Source: Enterococcus avium ATCC 14025 (GTDB lineage: Bacteria > Bacillota > Bacilli > Lactobacillales > Enterococcaceae). Taken from it: a stretch of 64,000 bases of DNA. Below the pieces are notes generated by a model. That model had not been told where the DNA came from and searched no databases. It saw nothing but the letters and a program-made list of their open reading frames with translations. Made by a program: the position numbers and the translations under genes. Shown in pieces: positions 30,001 to 38,389 of the stretch. Numbering within the stretch: the stretch's first letter is position 1; each line of letters starts with the position of its first letter. The DNA lies in contig NZ_KE136362.1 in NCBI RefSeq assembly GCF_000406965.1, positions 13,528 through 77,527 on the forward strand, given 5' to 3'.

Positions 30001-30894
30001 TTAGTGTTCTTTTTGTTGGCTGAAGTCGCGGATTAGTTCAATTAATTGTCCTCGAATCGTAGAATCTAAAATTTGTTCCCGTTGTACCAATGAAATCATG
30101 AAGGTTGGTTGAGGTTCATCAGTAATCGGGATCATCACCAAATGATCATCGGATGAAACTGCTAGTTCGGCTAAAAAACCGATACCAATCTGTTCACGAA
30201 TCATCCCTTTTAAAATATTCAAATTGCTATTTTGATAGATAATATGTGGTTCGAAATGAGCTTGCTGAGCCATTTTTTTGAAGGCAGTCGGATGGACATA
30301 ATGCTCATTCAATAGGACAAAGGGTTCATCCTTCAATTCAGAAAAAGACACTTCCTTGCGTTTAGCCAAAGGATGATTTGGGCTAACAACAATCATAAAA
30401 CGCTTTTCAATCAGCAGTTCACTGGTCAGTTCATCATCACGAATCGGCTGTGTTGATCCTAACAAAGCAAGATCAATTTTTCCACGGCGCAAAAGTCCGT
30501 AGAGATCACGCGAGCCACCATCTACTAGATGGATGTGTCGCATCAAATTATTTTTGAAAAGATAGGAAGAAAGCTTTGGGAAATAAAAATTCCCGATGAT
30601 CGGTGGCAACCCAAAATCTAAGGTCTCTTCCTTCAAGCGATCAATCTCTGTAACGGCGATGGTTACTTCTTTCAAGATATTTGAAATGTGTCGGGATAGG
30701 ATTAAGCCAGCTTGGGTAATGATTAATTGTTTGTGAGATTGATCACGATAAACGAGCTGCGTTCCTAATTCATCTTCTAGACGTTTTACTGCATAGGTAA
30801 TGGTTGGTTGACTGACGTGAAAGGCATTGGCAACCTTTGTAAAATTTTTCTCACGTACTAATCGTTGGAAATATTCTAGGTCTTTAAAGTTCAT
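30001..30894 (-). CDS. LysR family transcriptional regulator (MleR-like)
   Basis: The 297-residue protein begins with the LysR winged helix (MNFKDLEYFQRLVREKNFTK ... SQPTITYAVKRLEDELGTQL, residues 1-60) and ends in a two-lobed substrate-binding domain (PPIIGNFYFPKLSSYL onward). GGAG precedes the ATG. It is divergently transcribed from an AEC-type permease, so it probably controls that gene in response to its substrate. The pair resembles mleR-mleP of malolactic loci, but no malolactic enzyme gene is next to it. The effector is therefore inferred only loosely. Confidence 0.88.
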   Translation of the reverse strand: MNFKDLEYFQRLVREKNFTKVANAFHVSQPTITYAVKRLEDELGTQLVYRDQSHKQLIITQAGLILSRHISNILKEVTIAVTEIDRLKEETLDFGLPPIIGNFYFPKLSSYLFKNNLMRHIHLVDGGSRDLYGLLRRGKIDLALLGSTQPIRDDELTSELLIEKRFMIVVSPNHPLAKRKEVSFSELKDEPFVLLNEHYVHPTAFKKMAQQAHFEPHIIYQNSNLNILKGMIREQIGIGFLAELAVSSDDHLVMIPITDEPQPTFMISLVQREQILDSTIRGQLIELIRDFSQQKEH

Positions 30895-31246
30895 AATAAT
30901 CTCCTCTTGTGAAATTAGATTATCATATAAATAAAATTTATCCTAAGCTTTTGTTTTGACTATAGTTTGTGGGGGCGTGTATCGTCCTAAATGTAAACAA
31001 CGATAGAGGCAACTAAATTATATAAGTAAACCGGGGCATTAGTATTGCCATAAGTTTCAAAATTAATGAAATTTACTCAACTGTAAGGAAAGTATAAAAT
31101 TTTCACATGAATAAATCGCTTTACAGCAGGGTATCCATGTCCGGTTTCACGAAGACTTTCTTAACCCCTTGATTTTGAATAAGAGAACGATGAAGATAAT
31201 CGTTTGGTTAGCGAAAAAAATAGTTTAAAAGGAAGAAGGAAAAAAG
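30895..31246. promoter_or_regulatory. Divergent control region between LysR gene and permease gene
   Basis: The 352-base AT-rich gap has no ORF. It would hold both promoters and LysR-type T-N11-A operators. An A/T-rich dyad lies near 30927-30943 (ATAAATAAAATTTAT), close to the LysR gene. I cannot single out one operator with confidence. Confidence 0.4.
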
Positions 31247-32212
31247 ATGATTTTCTTTCAATCAATTCAAAGTGTATTGAGTATCATTATTATGATTGCT
31301 TTAGGGTATCTATTAAAGCGTCAGGGCTGGTTTGATGAAAGTTTTGGAAAAAGTATTTCATCACTGATCACGCGAGTGGCACTGCCAGCATCTATTTTTG
31401 TATCCGTGTTAAAGAATTTAACCAAAGAAAGTTTATTTCAGTTATCGGGTAGCTTAATCTATCCAGTTGGAGCCGTCATTATCTCTTACTTCTTGGCCTA
31501 TGGACTAGTTAAAATTTTAAAGATTCGCCCAGGACGCCGCGGAATATTTATGAATGCTGTGGTGAATGCTAATACGATCTTTATTGGGTTACCTTTGAAT
31601 ATTGCTCTATTTGGTGAAAAAGCGTTGCCCTATTTCTTGGTTTATTATGTAACCAACACAGTTTCAACTTGGGCATTTGGAGTCTTCTTGATCTCAAACG
31701 ATGATCCAACTAAAGTCAAAGGTGAAACTAAAGCCAAATTAAACTGGAAGAAACTATTGCCGCCGCCATTACTAGGCTTTATCGCAGCCATCATCTTCTT
31801 GTTAATAGGAATTCCTGTGCCAAGCTTTATTAATGCAACGCTTGGTTATGTTGGCAGTATCGTTACTCCGCTATCACTTCTTTATATTGGGATCGTTTTG
31901 TACGATGCTGGTTTGAAGAGTATTCGCTTTGATCGTGATACAGTCGTGGCATTACTGGGACGCTTTGTTTTAGCTCCTGCTGTGTTGATCGGTTTGATCG
32001 CTCTCGGCTCAAATGCCTTTGGCGCCAATTTAGCACCATTGTTGAAGCAAACGCTGATTGTACAATCTGCCACTCCGATGTTGGCTGTTTTACCAATCTT
32101 AGCAAATGAAGCACATGGTGATGTTAAATACGCGACGAACTTAGTAACGACAAGCACAATCTTGTTTGTAGTGGTCGTTCCAATTTTAATGCAGCTCGTT
32201 CAATTTATTTAA
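31247..32212 (+). CDS. AEC family transporter (malate permease-like)
   Basis: The 321-residue protein has about ten membrane segments in two halves, the layout of the auxin-efflux-carrier family. Its sequence features (IMIALGYLLKRQGWF, NANTIFIGLPLNIALFGEKALPYFLVYY, TPLSLLYIGIVLYDAGL, QSATPMLAVLPILANEA) match bacterial AEC members that include malate permease MleP of lactic acid bacteria. The substrate is probably an organic acid. AAGGAAGAAGG precedes the ATG. It is divergent from the LysR gene and ends at a bidirectional terminator. Confidence 0.88.
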   Translation: MIFFQSIQSVLSIIIMIALGYLLKRQGWFDESFGKSISSLITRVALPASIFVSVLKNLTKESLFQLSGSLIYPVGAVIISYFLAYGLVKILKIRPGRRGIFMNAVVNANTIFIGLPLNIALFGEKALPYFLVYYVTNTVSTWAFGVFLISNDDPTKVKGETKAKLNWKKLLPPPLLGFIAAIIFLLIGIPVPSFINATLGYVGSIVTPLSLLYIGIVLYDAGLKSIRFDRDTVVALLGRFVLAPAVLIGLIALGSNAFGANLAPLLKQTLIVQSATPMLAVLPILANEAHGDVKYATNLVTTSTILFVVVVPILMQLVQFI

Positions 32213-32228
32213 TTTGCTTCCTCAATCA

Positions 32229-32262
32229 AAAAAGCATTCGCGAATTGCGAATGCTTTTTTTT
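32229..32262. terminator. Bidirectional terminator between permease and ABC-F genes
   Basis: A perfect 13-bp stem AAAAAGCATTCGC/GCGAATGCTTTTT with a 5-base loop lies between two convergent genes, with T-runs on both strands. Confidence 0.9.
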
Positions 32263-33880
32263 AATACAAATGGCTCAATTGTTTTTGTACTTCTGGATTT
32301 TCTAAGAATTCATCATATGTTGTCTCTGCACGATCAACCACGCCATTTTCGGAAATCGCAATAATACGGTTTGCGATCGTTTGAATGAACTGGTGGTCAT
32401 GAGAGGCGAATAGAAGGGAACCTTTATACGCAATCAGACCTTCGTTCAATGCTGAGATGGATTCTAAGTCTAAGTGATTGGTTGGATCATCTAAGACTAA
32501 GACATTTGATTTTGACAGCATCAATTTTGATAGCATACAACGAACTTTTTCACCACCGGATAAGACGTTGACAGGCTTCATTACTTCATCACCAGAAAAC
32601 AGCATACGACCTAAGAAGCTGCGCAAGAAGGTGTTATCGTCTTCTTCTTTACTGGCGTATTGCCGCAGCCAATCAAGAATCGGCATATCACTGTCGAATT
32701 CCTTAGTCGTATCTTTTGGCAAGTAAGCCTTGCTGGTTGTTACACCCCAACGAACCGTTCCTGTATCGGGTTCTAGATCACCCATAATAACTTTGAATAA
32801 TGTAGTTGTTACCAAGTCATTTTCAGCGATGAAAGCAACTTTGTCGTCACGATTCAAGGTAAATGAGATATTGTCTAGAATCTTTTTGCCGTCGATTGTT
32901 ACACTGACATTATCGACTTGCAGCAAGTCATTTCCGATTTCCCGTTCTGGTTTGAATTGTACAAAGGGATAACGGCGTGAAGAAGGCTGAATATCGTCTA
33001 AGGTGATTTTATCCAACATTTTCTTACGAGAAGTCGCTTGTTTTGATTTTGACGCATTAGCGCTGAAACGAGCAATAAATTCTTGCAATTCTTTGATTTG
33101 TTCTTCTTTTTTCGCATTTTGCTGAGATTGTAATTTTGCTGCTAACTGGCTTGATTCTAACCAGAAGTCGTAGTTTCCGACGTATAATTTGATTTTCCCG
33201 AAATCTAGGTCGGCCATATGAGTACACACTTTGTTCAAGAAGTGGCGGTCATGGGAAACGACGATAACGGTATTATCAAAATTAATTAAAAATTCTTCTA
33301 ACCAATTGATCGATTGGATATCTAAACCATTTGTTGGTTCGTCTAGTAACAGAACATCTGGCTTACCGAAAAGAGATTGAGCTAATAGGACTTTGATTTT
33401 TTGTCCAGCCGTCAGTTCGCTCATTTTTTGCTGATGCAACTCTTCTGGGATGTTCAATCCTTGTAATAGAACTGCTGCTTCTGGTTCTGCTTCCCAGCCG
33501 TCCAGTTCGGCGAATTCACCTTCAAGTTCTGCTGCGCGAATACCATCTTCGTCAGAAAAATCTTCCTTCATGTAAATGGCGTCTTTTTCCTGCATGACTT
33601 GGTATAAGCGCTCATGCCCCATAATGACTGTTTCAAGAACGGTATATTCTTCAAAGTCAAAATGGTTCTGTTTTAACACAGCCATTCGTTCGTTTGGACC
33701 TAAAGTAACAGAGCCAGTAGAAGGCTGGATATCGCCTGCTAAAATCTTAAGAAAGGTTGACTTGCCAGCACCATTGGCACCAATCAACCCGTAACAATTG
33801 CCGGGAGTGAATTTAATATTTACATCATCAAAAAGTTTACGATCAGGAAACTGTAAACTAACGTCACTTACTGTAATCAA
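32261..33880 (-). CDS. ABC-F family ATPase (YkpA-like)
   Basis: The 539-residue protein has two ABC domains and no membrane segment, the ABC-F type acting on ribosomes. Domain 1 has Walker A GANGAGKST (about 35-43), the signature variant ELTAGQKIKV and Walker B DVLLLDEPTNGLD. Domain 2 has signature VLSGGEKVRCMLSKL and Walker B NVLVLDDPTNHLD, but its Walker A position reads AENDLVTTTLF without the usual Gly-Lys-Ser/Thr. The start is TTG at 33880 (MITVSDVSLQF), with GAGGAAA upstream; longer in-frame starts lack ribosome sites. No resistance role can be assumed. Confidence 0.9.
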   Translation of the reverse strand: MITVSDVSLQFPDRKLFDDVNIKFTPGNCYGLIGANGAGKSTFLKILAGDIQPSTGSVTLGPNERMAVLKQNHFDFEEYTVLETVIMGHERLYQVMQEKDAIYMKEDFSDEDGIRAAELEGEFAELDGWEAEPEAAVLLQGLNIPEELHQQKMSELTAGQKIKVLLAQSLFGKPDVLLLDEPTNGLDIQSINWLEEFLINFDNTVIVVSHDRHFLNKVCTHMADLDFGKIKLYVGNYDFWLESSQLAAKLQSQQNAKKEEQIKELQEFIARFSANASKSKQATSRKKMLDKITLDDIQPSSRRYPFVQFKPEREIGNDLLQVDNVSVTIDGKKILDNISFTLNRDDKVAFIAENDLVTTTLFKVIMGDLEPDTGTVRWGVTTSKAYLPKDTTKEFDSDMPILDWLRQYASKEEDDNTFLRSFLGRMLFSGDEVMKPVNVLSGGEKVRCMLSKLMLSKSNVLVLDDPTNHLDLESISALNEGLIAYKGSLLFASHDHQFIQTIANRIIAISENGVVDRAETTYDEFLENPEVQKQLSHLY

Positions 33881-34019
33881 TGATTTTCCTCGCTTTATCA
33901 GTATTGGCGCAAGGCCTCTTTGCATTATATCGGGGAACATCTGAAGTTTCAAGTCAACCGTTAAGAATTTACTTGGGATTTAAAATAGGATAGACTTGGC
34001 TTTGAAGGGATGTGTCAGT

Positions 34020-34397
34020 ATGATCGGGATAATTATCGCGACCCACGACCATTTAGCGGACAGCCTGTTGAAAACGGCTGAATCTATTTTGGGCGAACAG
34101 AGCTGTGTGGAAACTTTAAATATCGAGCCAGGTGCTACAGGACTGCAAGAAAAAATTGAGGATTATGCCAAAGACTTATTAACAAAAGTCGACGAGCTGG
34201 TTTGGCTGGTAGATATGTTTGGGGGAACGCCATTTCGTTATGCTAGTTATTGTGTGATGGATGATTCGCGCCAGTCCTTAGTGACAGGGGTCAATTTGCC
34301 GATGGTCCTGCAGGCTTTGGTAAACCGAGAGTTGTCCGCAGCAGAATTGACGAAGCAATTAGAAATAGAAGCGAAACAAACGATTCGTAGAATGTAA
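34020..34397 (+). CDS. PTS mannose-family EIIA component, orphan
   Basis: The 125-residue protein MIGIIIATHDHLADSLLKTA is an EIIA of the mannose PTS family: His at position 9 within ATHDHLA is the predicted phosphorylation site, and VDMFGGTPFRYAS is the second conserved motif. No EIIB, EIIC or EIID gene is adjacent, so it may serve a PTS encoded elsewhere or a regulatory role. The start at 34020 is preceded by AAGGGA. A bidirectional terminator follows. Confidence 0.88.
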   Translation: MIGIIIATHDHLADSLLKTAESILGEQSCVETLNIEPGATGLQEKIEDYAKDLLTKVDELVWLVDMFGGTPFRYASYCVMDDSRQSLVTGVNLPMVLQALVNRELSAAELTKQLEIEAKQTIRRM

Positions 34398-34432
34398 AAA
34401 GGTTGGGTCAAAATTTATGGCCCAACCTTTTT
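34396..34432. terminator. Bidirectional terminator between the EIIA gene and pyruvate oxidase gene
   Basis: AAAAAGGTTGGG..CA pairs with TG..CCCAACCTTTTT across a short A/T loop between convergent genes. Confidence 0.87.
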
Positions 34433-34435
34433 ATT

Positions 34436-36157
34436 CTATTTCAAGAGTTCACGTAATGTCGGCATATCATGAACTTGGTATTTTTCTTTGAAGGCGTTAA
34501 TTTGTTCGACAGAGAATTTTTCAGGCTCTAATTGTAAGGCTTCCACCGGTAATGGACGTTCATCTTTGATCTTAACATCAATCACGACTGGACGTTTGCT
34601 AGCTTTTGCCGCAGTGAAGGCCGGCTCTAATTGACTATATTCAGTAATCGTGAAGCCGTCAGCTCCAAGCGCCTCTCCGACTTTGCCGAAATCAGCTCCT
34701 TCTAAAAAGACACCGAATTTTTGTTGCTCTGTATCTTCTTGTTCAGCTTCGATGAAACCAAAGGCATCATTTGAAAAGACCACATTGATAATTGGCAACT
34801 TGTATTTTACTTGTGTAATGACGTCTTGCATTTGCATCGCAAAGCCACCATCACCGCTGAAGGTAAAGACTTGCTTATCTGGGTAAGTCAATTGAGCGGC
34901 GATTCCGCCTGGAACCCCATTTCCCATCGTAGCAAACCAACCAGAGGTTGTGAATTGTTGTTCCCCATTCATTTCCAAATGACGGATCGCATTCAACGTA
35001 ACATTTCCGACATCCGCAACATACACAGCGTCCTGTTCAGCAATGCGATTGATTTCTTTAAAGATAGGTTCCGCCCTTAACGGTGTCGATTCGTCATTAT
35101 AAAAGCTCTTACGCCAAGCATGCCAATTGCGGATATTTTCTTGGTTGGCTTTTAACCAAGCATCCGCAGGCCGAGCTGTTCCGAGTTCAACCCAACGGCG
35201 AAGTGCTGTTGCACCATCACCTAATACTGATTGATCGACATTGTGGCGGCGGCCAAATTTAGCAGCATCGATATCAACTTGAATAAACTTAGCAGATGGA
35301 TTGAAGAAATTCCGGCCAAATGGGAAATCACTGCCGACAAAGACGATCAAGTCAGCATCAGCCAACGCTTCATTTGCTGGTTTAGTAGCGACACGAGCAG
35401 CAAAACCTAAAAAGTTTTCATATAAATCAGGTACAATCCCTTTGGCTAAAACAGAAGCTGCAACGGGCATTGAAAAATGTTCAGAAAAGGCTTTGATGGC
35501 ATCGAAGTTGCCGCGAACCCCTTGTCCGATGTAAAGAACTGGTTGATGCGCTGCTTCGATCAAAGGTAAAGCAGCTTTCAAATCTGTTTCGTCAGGGAAA
35601 ACGACACCTGTTTTATGATTTTTTGCCGTTGCAATTTCTGCTTCTTCGATTTCTTCAAAGCCGAAATCAACAGGGATCGTAACAACTGCGACACCTTTTT
35701 GCTGATACGCTGCTTTGATCGCTTCATCGATTACGTGAGGCAAACTTTCTGGTGTCATCACTGTACGATTATAAACACTGACATCTGCAAACATTGGATT
35801 TTCATTTAATTCTTGGAATGCATTGTAATTCATAGCAGTAGAGGCTACCTGTCCCAGTAAAGCCAAGACTGGAACATGGTCCATTTGCGCGTCATAAAGA
35901 CCGTTAATCAAGTGACTAGCACCAGGACCTGCAGAACCAAAGACAGCGCCTACTTTACCTGTTAATTTTGCATCAGCTGCGGCTGCTAAAGCGCCTGCTT
36001 CTTCATGGCGGACTTGAACATACTTTACTGCTTCGCGTTCATGGTATAACGCATCCATCGTTGAGTTGAATGAACCGCCAGGAATCCCGTAAATATGATC
36101 GATTCCCCAAGCTTCTAAAACATTGACCATCGCTACGCCTGCATTAATTTTTGCCAT
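34436..36157 (-). CDS. Pyruvate oxidase (SpxB/Pox type)
   Basis: The 573-residue thiamine-diphosphate flavoenzyme converts pyruvate, phosphate and O2 to acetyl phosphate, CO2 and H2O2. The catalytic Glu lies in VRHEEAGALAAAADAKLTG (about 50-68), the ThDP/metal motif is GDGGFAMQMQDVITQVKYKLPIINVVFSNDAFGF (about 440-473). Length and layout are those of lactic-acid-bacterial Pox rather than acetolactate synthase. I place the start at the ATG at 36157 (MAKINAG); a GTG three codons upstream is possible. Its promoter lies at 36199-36227. Confidence 0.93.
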   Translation of the reverse strand: MAKINAGVAMVNVLEAWGIDHIYGIPGGSFNSTMDALYHEREAVKYVQVRHEEAGALAAAADAKLTGKVGAVFGSAGPGASHLINGLYDAQMDHVPVLALLGQVASTAMNYNAFQELNENPMFADVSVYNRTVMTPESLPHVIDEAIKAAYQQKGVAVVTIPVDFGFEEIEEAEIATAKNHKTGVVFPDETDLKAALPLIEAAHQPVLYIGQGVRGNFDAIKAFSEHFSMPVAASVLAKGIVPDLYENFLGFAARVATKPANEALADADLIVFVGSDFPFGRNFFNPSAKFIQVDIDAAKFGRRHNVDQSVLGDGATALRRWVELGTARPADAWLKANQENIRNWHAWRKSFYNDESTPLRAEPIFKEINRIAEQDAVYVADVGNVTLNAIRHLEMNGEQQFTTSGWFATMGNGVPGGIAAQLTYPDKQVFTFSGDGGFAMQMQDVITQVKYKLPIINVVFSNDAFGFIEAEQEDTEQQKFGVFLEGADFGKVGEALGADGFTITEYSQLEPAFTAAKASKRPVVIDVKIKDERPLPVEALQLEPEKFSVEQINAFKEKYQVHDMPTLRELLK

Positions 36158-36198
36158 CTTCTTCACTCACTTTCATTTTGTAAGTTACCTACCTAAAA

Positions 36199-36227
36199 AG
36201 TATAACGCGTCTAAAAAAAACCAGCAA
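36199..36227 (-). promoter_or_regulatory. Promoter of the pyruvate oxidase gene
   Basis: On the minus strand TTGCTG (36222-36227), 17 bases and TATACT (36199-36204), about 40 bases before the start codon. A 10-base palindrome AGGTATACCT at 36253-36262, 25 bases upstream of the -35 element, could be an operator. Confidence 0.65.
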
Positions 36228-36446
36228 AGAAAGTGTCTCACAAGAAGTTTACAGGTATACCTAAAATATGCTAAAGTGAATATGAATAACCGTTTTCAGG
36301 ATACCAGTCTAAAGTTTGTTAGTTTCATTAAGCTTTTTAGAGTTAAATGAAATCGGATGCAGAGAAAATAAATTTTCAATGGATCAGCAAATGGCTAGGT
36401 TATCCATAGAAAGAGAAATATCAGAATAACTAATATGGAGGTTTGT

Positions 36447-37265
36447 ATGATTGAATGGTTATTGGGCCTGTCAGCCTGGCAACAAGCGTTAGTAGGAACG
36501 CTGTTTACTTGGGGAATGACCGCGTTGGGAGCTGCATTGGTCTTCTTCTTTAAAAATATTAACCGCAATGTGTTGAATTTGATGTTGGGTTTTGCCTCTG
36601 GGGTGATGATTGCGGCAAGCTTTTGGTCGTTGTTAGATCCGGCGATTGCAGCAGCTGAGTCGAATGGTTCGATTCCTTGGTTGGTGGTCAGTATTGGTTT
36701 TGGTCTTGGCGGCCTGTTTCTTTATATAGCGGATAAGACTATTCCTCATATGCATTTTGGTCCTAATAAAGAAAAAGAAGGCTTTCCTAGTCATTTAAAG
36801 CGAACAATTTTATTGGTGTTTTCCATTACGCTACACAATATTCCTGAAGGCTTGGCAGTTGGTGTGGCTTTTGGGGCAGCAAGTGAAGCAACGAATCCCA
36901 CCGCGGCGGTTTTGGCTGCAATCTCTGTATCATTAGGGATCGGGATTCAAAATTTTCCAGAAGGTGCGGCAGTATCAATTCCTTTGCGTCAAGAAGGGCT
37001 GAGCCGGACAAAATCATTTATTTACGGACAAGCGTCGGGACTTGTAGAACCGATCGCGGCAGTAATCGGAGCACTTTTAGTAACAAGTGTTCAACCGTTG
37101 CTGCCGTATGCTCTTTCTTTTGCAGCCGGTGCAATGATCTATGTTGTAGTGGAAGAATTAATCCCAGAAGCTCAAGCAACAACAGACAGCAAACATCACT
37201 TTGGAGTCTTTGGAGCGATGTTAGGATTCATTATTATGATGATTTTAGATGTTGCGTTGGGATAA
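36447..37265 (+). CDS. ZIP family metal transporter (GufA/ZupT-like)
   Basis: The 272-residue protein has about eight membrane segments. The metal-binding transmembrane motifs HNIPEGLAVG (about 134-143) and NFPEGAAVSIP (about 174-184) are diagnostic of the ZIP family, which brings zinc or other divalent metals into the cytoplasm. A His-containing loop (HMHFGPNKEKEG) lies before them. The start at 36447 (MIEWLLG) is 6 bases after GGAGG; an upstream in-frame ATG is less likely. Confidence 0.92.
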   Translation: MIEWLLGLSAWQQALVGTLFTWGMTALGAALVFFFKNINRNVLNLMLGFASGVMIAASFWSLLDPAIAAAESNGSIPWLVVSIGFGLGGLFLYIADKTIPHMHFGPNKEKEGFPSHLKRTILLVFSITLHNIPEGLAVGVAFGAASEATNPTAAVLAAISVSLGIGIQNFPEGAAVSIPLRQEGLSRTKSFIYGQASGLVEPIAAVIGALLVTSVQPLLPYALSFAAGAMIYVVVEELIPEAQATTDSKHHFGVFGAMLGFIIMMILDVALG

Positions 37266-37268
37266 AAA

Positions 37269-37301
37269 AACGTCGAAAGCTAATAAAGCTTTCGACGTTT
37301 G
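37269..37301. terminator. Bidirectional terminator
   Basis: AACGTCGAAAGCT pairs with AGCTTTCGACGTT around an AATAA loop, between convergent genes, with A/T-runs on both sides. Confidence 0.88.
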
Positions 37302-37306
37302 CTATT

Positions 37307-37501
37307 TTAATAGGTCCGCCCGCGACGTTTGGTCAACCAGTTGACTAAGAAGTAAGCGATGGCTAACGGAATGGCAATTCTAAAGAATAAACCGATCAGG
37401 CCTGAAATAAGGGGACCAACAATACTTAAAATCAAACTAGCAACTAAGAAAAAGCCGACAACAGCTAAAATTCGTACAACCATAGGGTAATCTTTCATCA
37501 T
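37307..37501 (-). CDS. Small membrane protein of unknown function
   Basis: A 64-residue protein with two hydrophobic segments (MVVRILAVVGFFLVASLILS and LIGLFFRIAIPLAIAYFLV) and a basic C-terminus (LTKRRGRTY). AAGGAAA precedes the ATG. I do not recognise a named family. It stands alone between two terminators, so it is a single-gene unit. Confidence 0.75.
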   Translation of the reverse strand: MMKDYPMVVRILAVVGFFLVASLILSIVGPLISGLIGLFFRIAIPLAIAYFLVNWLTKRRGRTY

Positions 37502-37666
37502 TTTAATTTCCTTCTTTCCATTTGTTTTAACTTAAACATAGTTTAGCAAACAATTTTCTCACTTACGTCCAACTTAAGACGTATTTATTGGCAAATCTGT
37601 TGTTTTTTTGTTTAATAGGAGCTGAGATACTAAATTTTAGTAAGTAACGAATGGAGTTAAGAGAAA

Positions 37667-38239
37667 ATGCCAAAGTCACGAATTGAGGCTTTTACAGATG
37701 CAGTTATCGCCATTATCATGACCCTATTAGTGTTAGAACTACATGAGCCTAATGGTCCTAGCTGGTCCGCTTTTTTACAAATGGAGCATAAATTTATCGT
37801 TTATTTGATCAGTTTTGTCAGCTTGGCAATCTATTGGAATAATCATCATCATCTTTTTCAGCTAGTCCGAAAAGTAGATGGCTGGGTATTGTGGGCTAAT
37901 AATTTTTTGATTTTAATGATGACGCTCTTTCCTTATGTCACTGCTTGGGTCGGAGATTATCCTTTTTCTTGGCCGCCGCAAGCTTTGTACGGCTTGGTGA
38001 CGTTAGGAACAGATTTTGCTTACTATCTGTTAGTGCGGGCACTCGTAAGAGCAAATGGGAAAGAGTCTAAAATTGGCCAATTGTTTAAGCATTATCCGAA
38101 GTCTTATCTATCCATTGGCTTAGCGATAGTAGCATTAATTTTAGGGAAATTGATTGCCCCGATTGCGGTATTAGTTGTTAATGTCTTGATTTTATTAATG
38201 TGGTTTATTCCGGAAAAATCCATCGAGAAAATCCTGTAA
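37667..38239 (+). CDS. TMEM175/DUF1211 family potassium-channel-like protein
   Basis: The 190-residue protein starts MPKSRIEAFTDAVIAIIMTLLVLEL; the R-x3-F-[ST]-D motif in the first helix is the hallmark of TMEM175 (DUF1211) proteins, some of which are potassium channels. There are about six hydrophobic segments and a conserved WNNHHHLF motif in helix 3. It forms a single-gene unit with a terminator at 38238. The role in potassium flux is inferred from the family. Confidence 0.88.
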   Translation: MPKSRIEAFTDAVIAIIMTLLVLELHEPNGPSWSAFLQMEHKFIVYLISFVSLAIYWNNHHHLFQLVRKVDGWVLWANNFLILMMTLFPYVTAWVGDYPFSWPPQALYGLVTLGTDFAYYLLVRALVRANGKESKIGQLFKHYPKSYLSIGLAIVALILGKLIAPIAVLVVNVLILLMWFIPEKSIEKIL

Positions 38240-38269
38240 AAAGTGCAGCCAGGTGTTGCGCTTTTTTTT
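38238..38269 (+). terminator. Intrinsic terminator after the TMEM175-like gene
   Basis: AAAAAGTGCA pairs with TGCGCTTTTT (one G-U pair) around GCCAGGTGT, followed by a T-run; the stem starts inside the stop codon region. Confidence 0.75.
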
Positions 38270-38389
38270 CGTTGCAATACCTTAATTTCAGAGAAAAAAT
38301 TTGTCGAACAGGTTTAACTAGGGGATTTTCGGACATACTGACATACTAAAGAAGCTTCCGTTATAGGCTACCGAAAAAAATTCCTAAGA

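Noticed and set aside
34436-36157. Acetolactate synthase
   Set aside because: The thiamine-enzyme family is shared, but length, FAD/ThDP motifs and lack of an adjacent small subunit fit pyruvate oxidase better.
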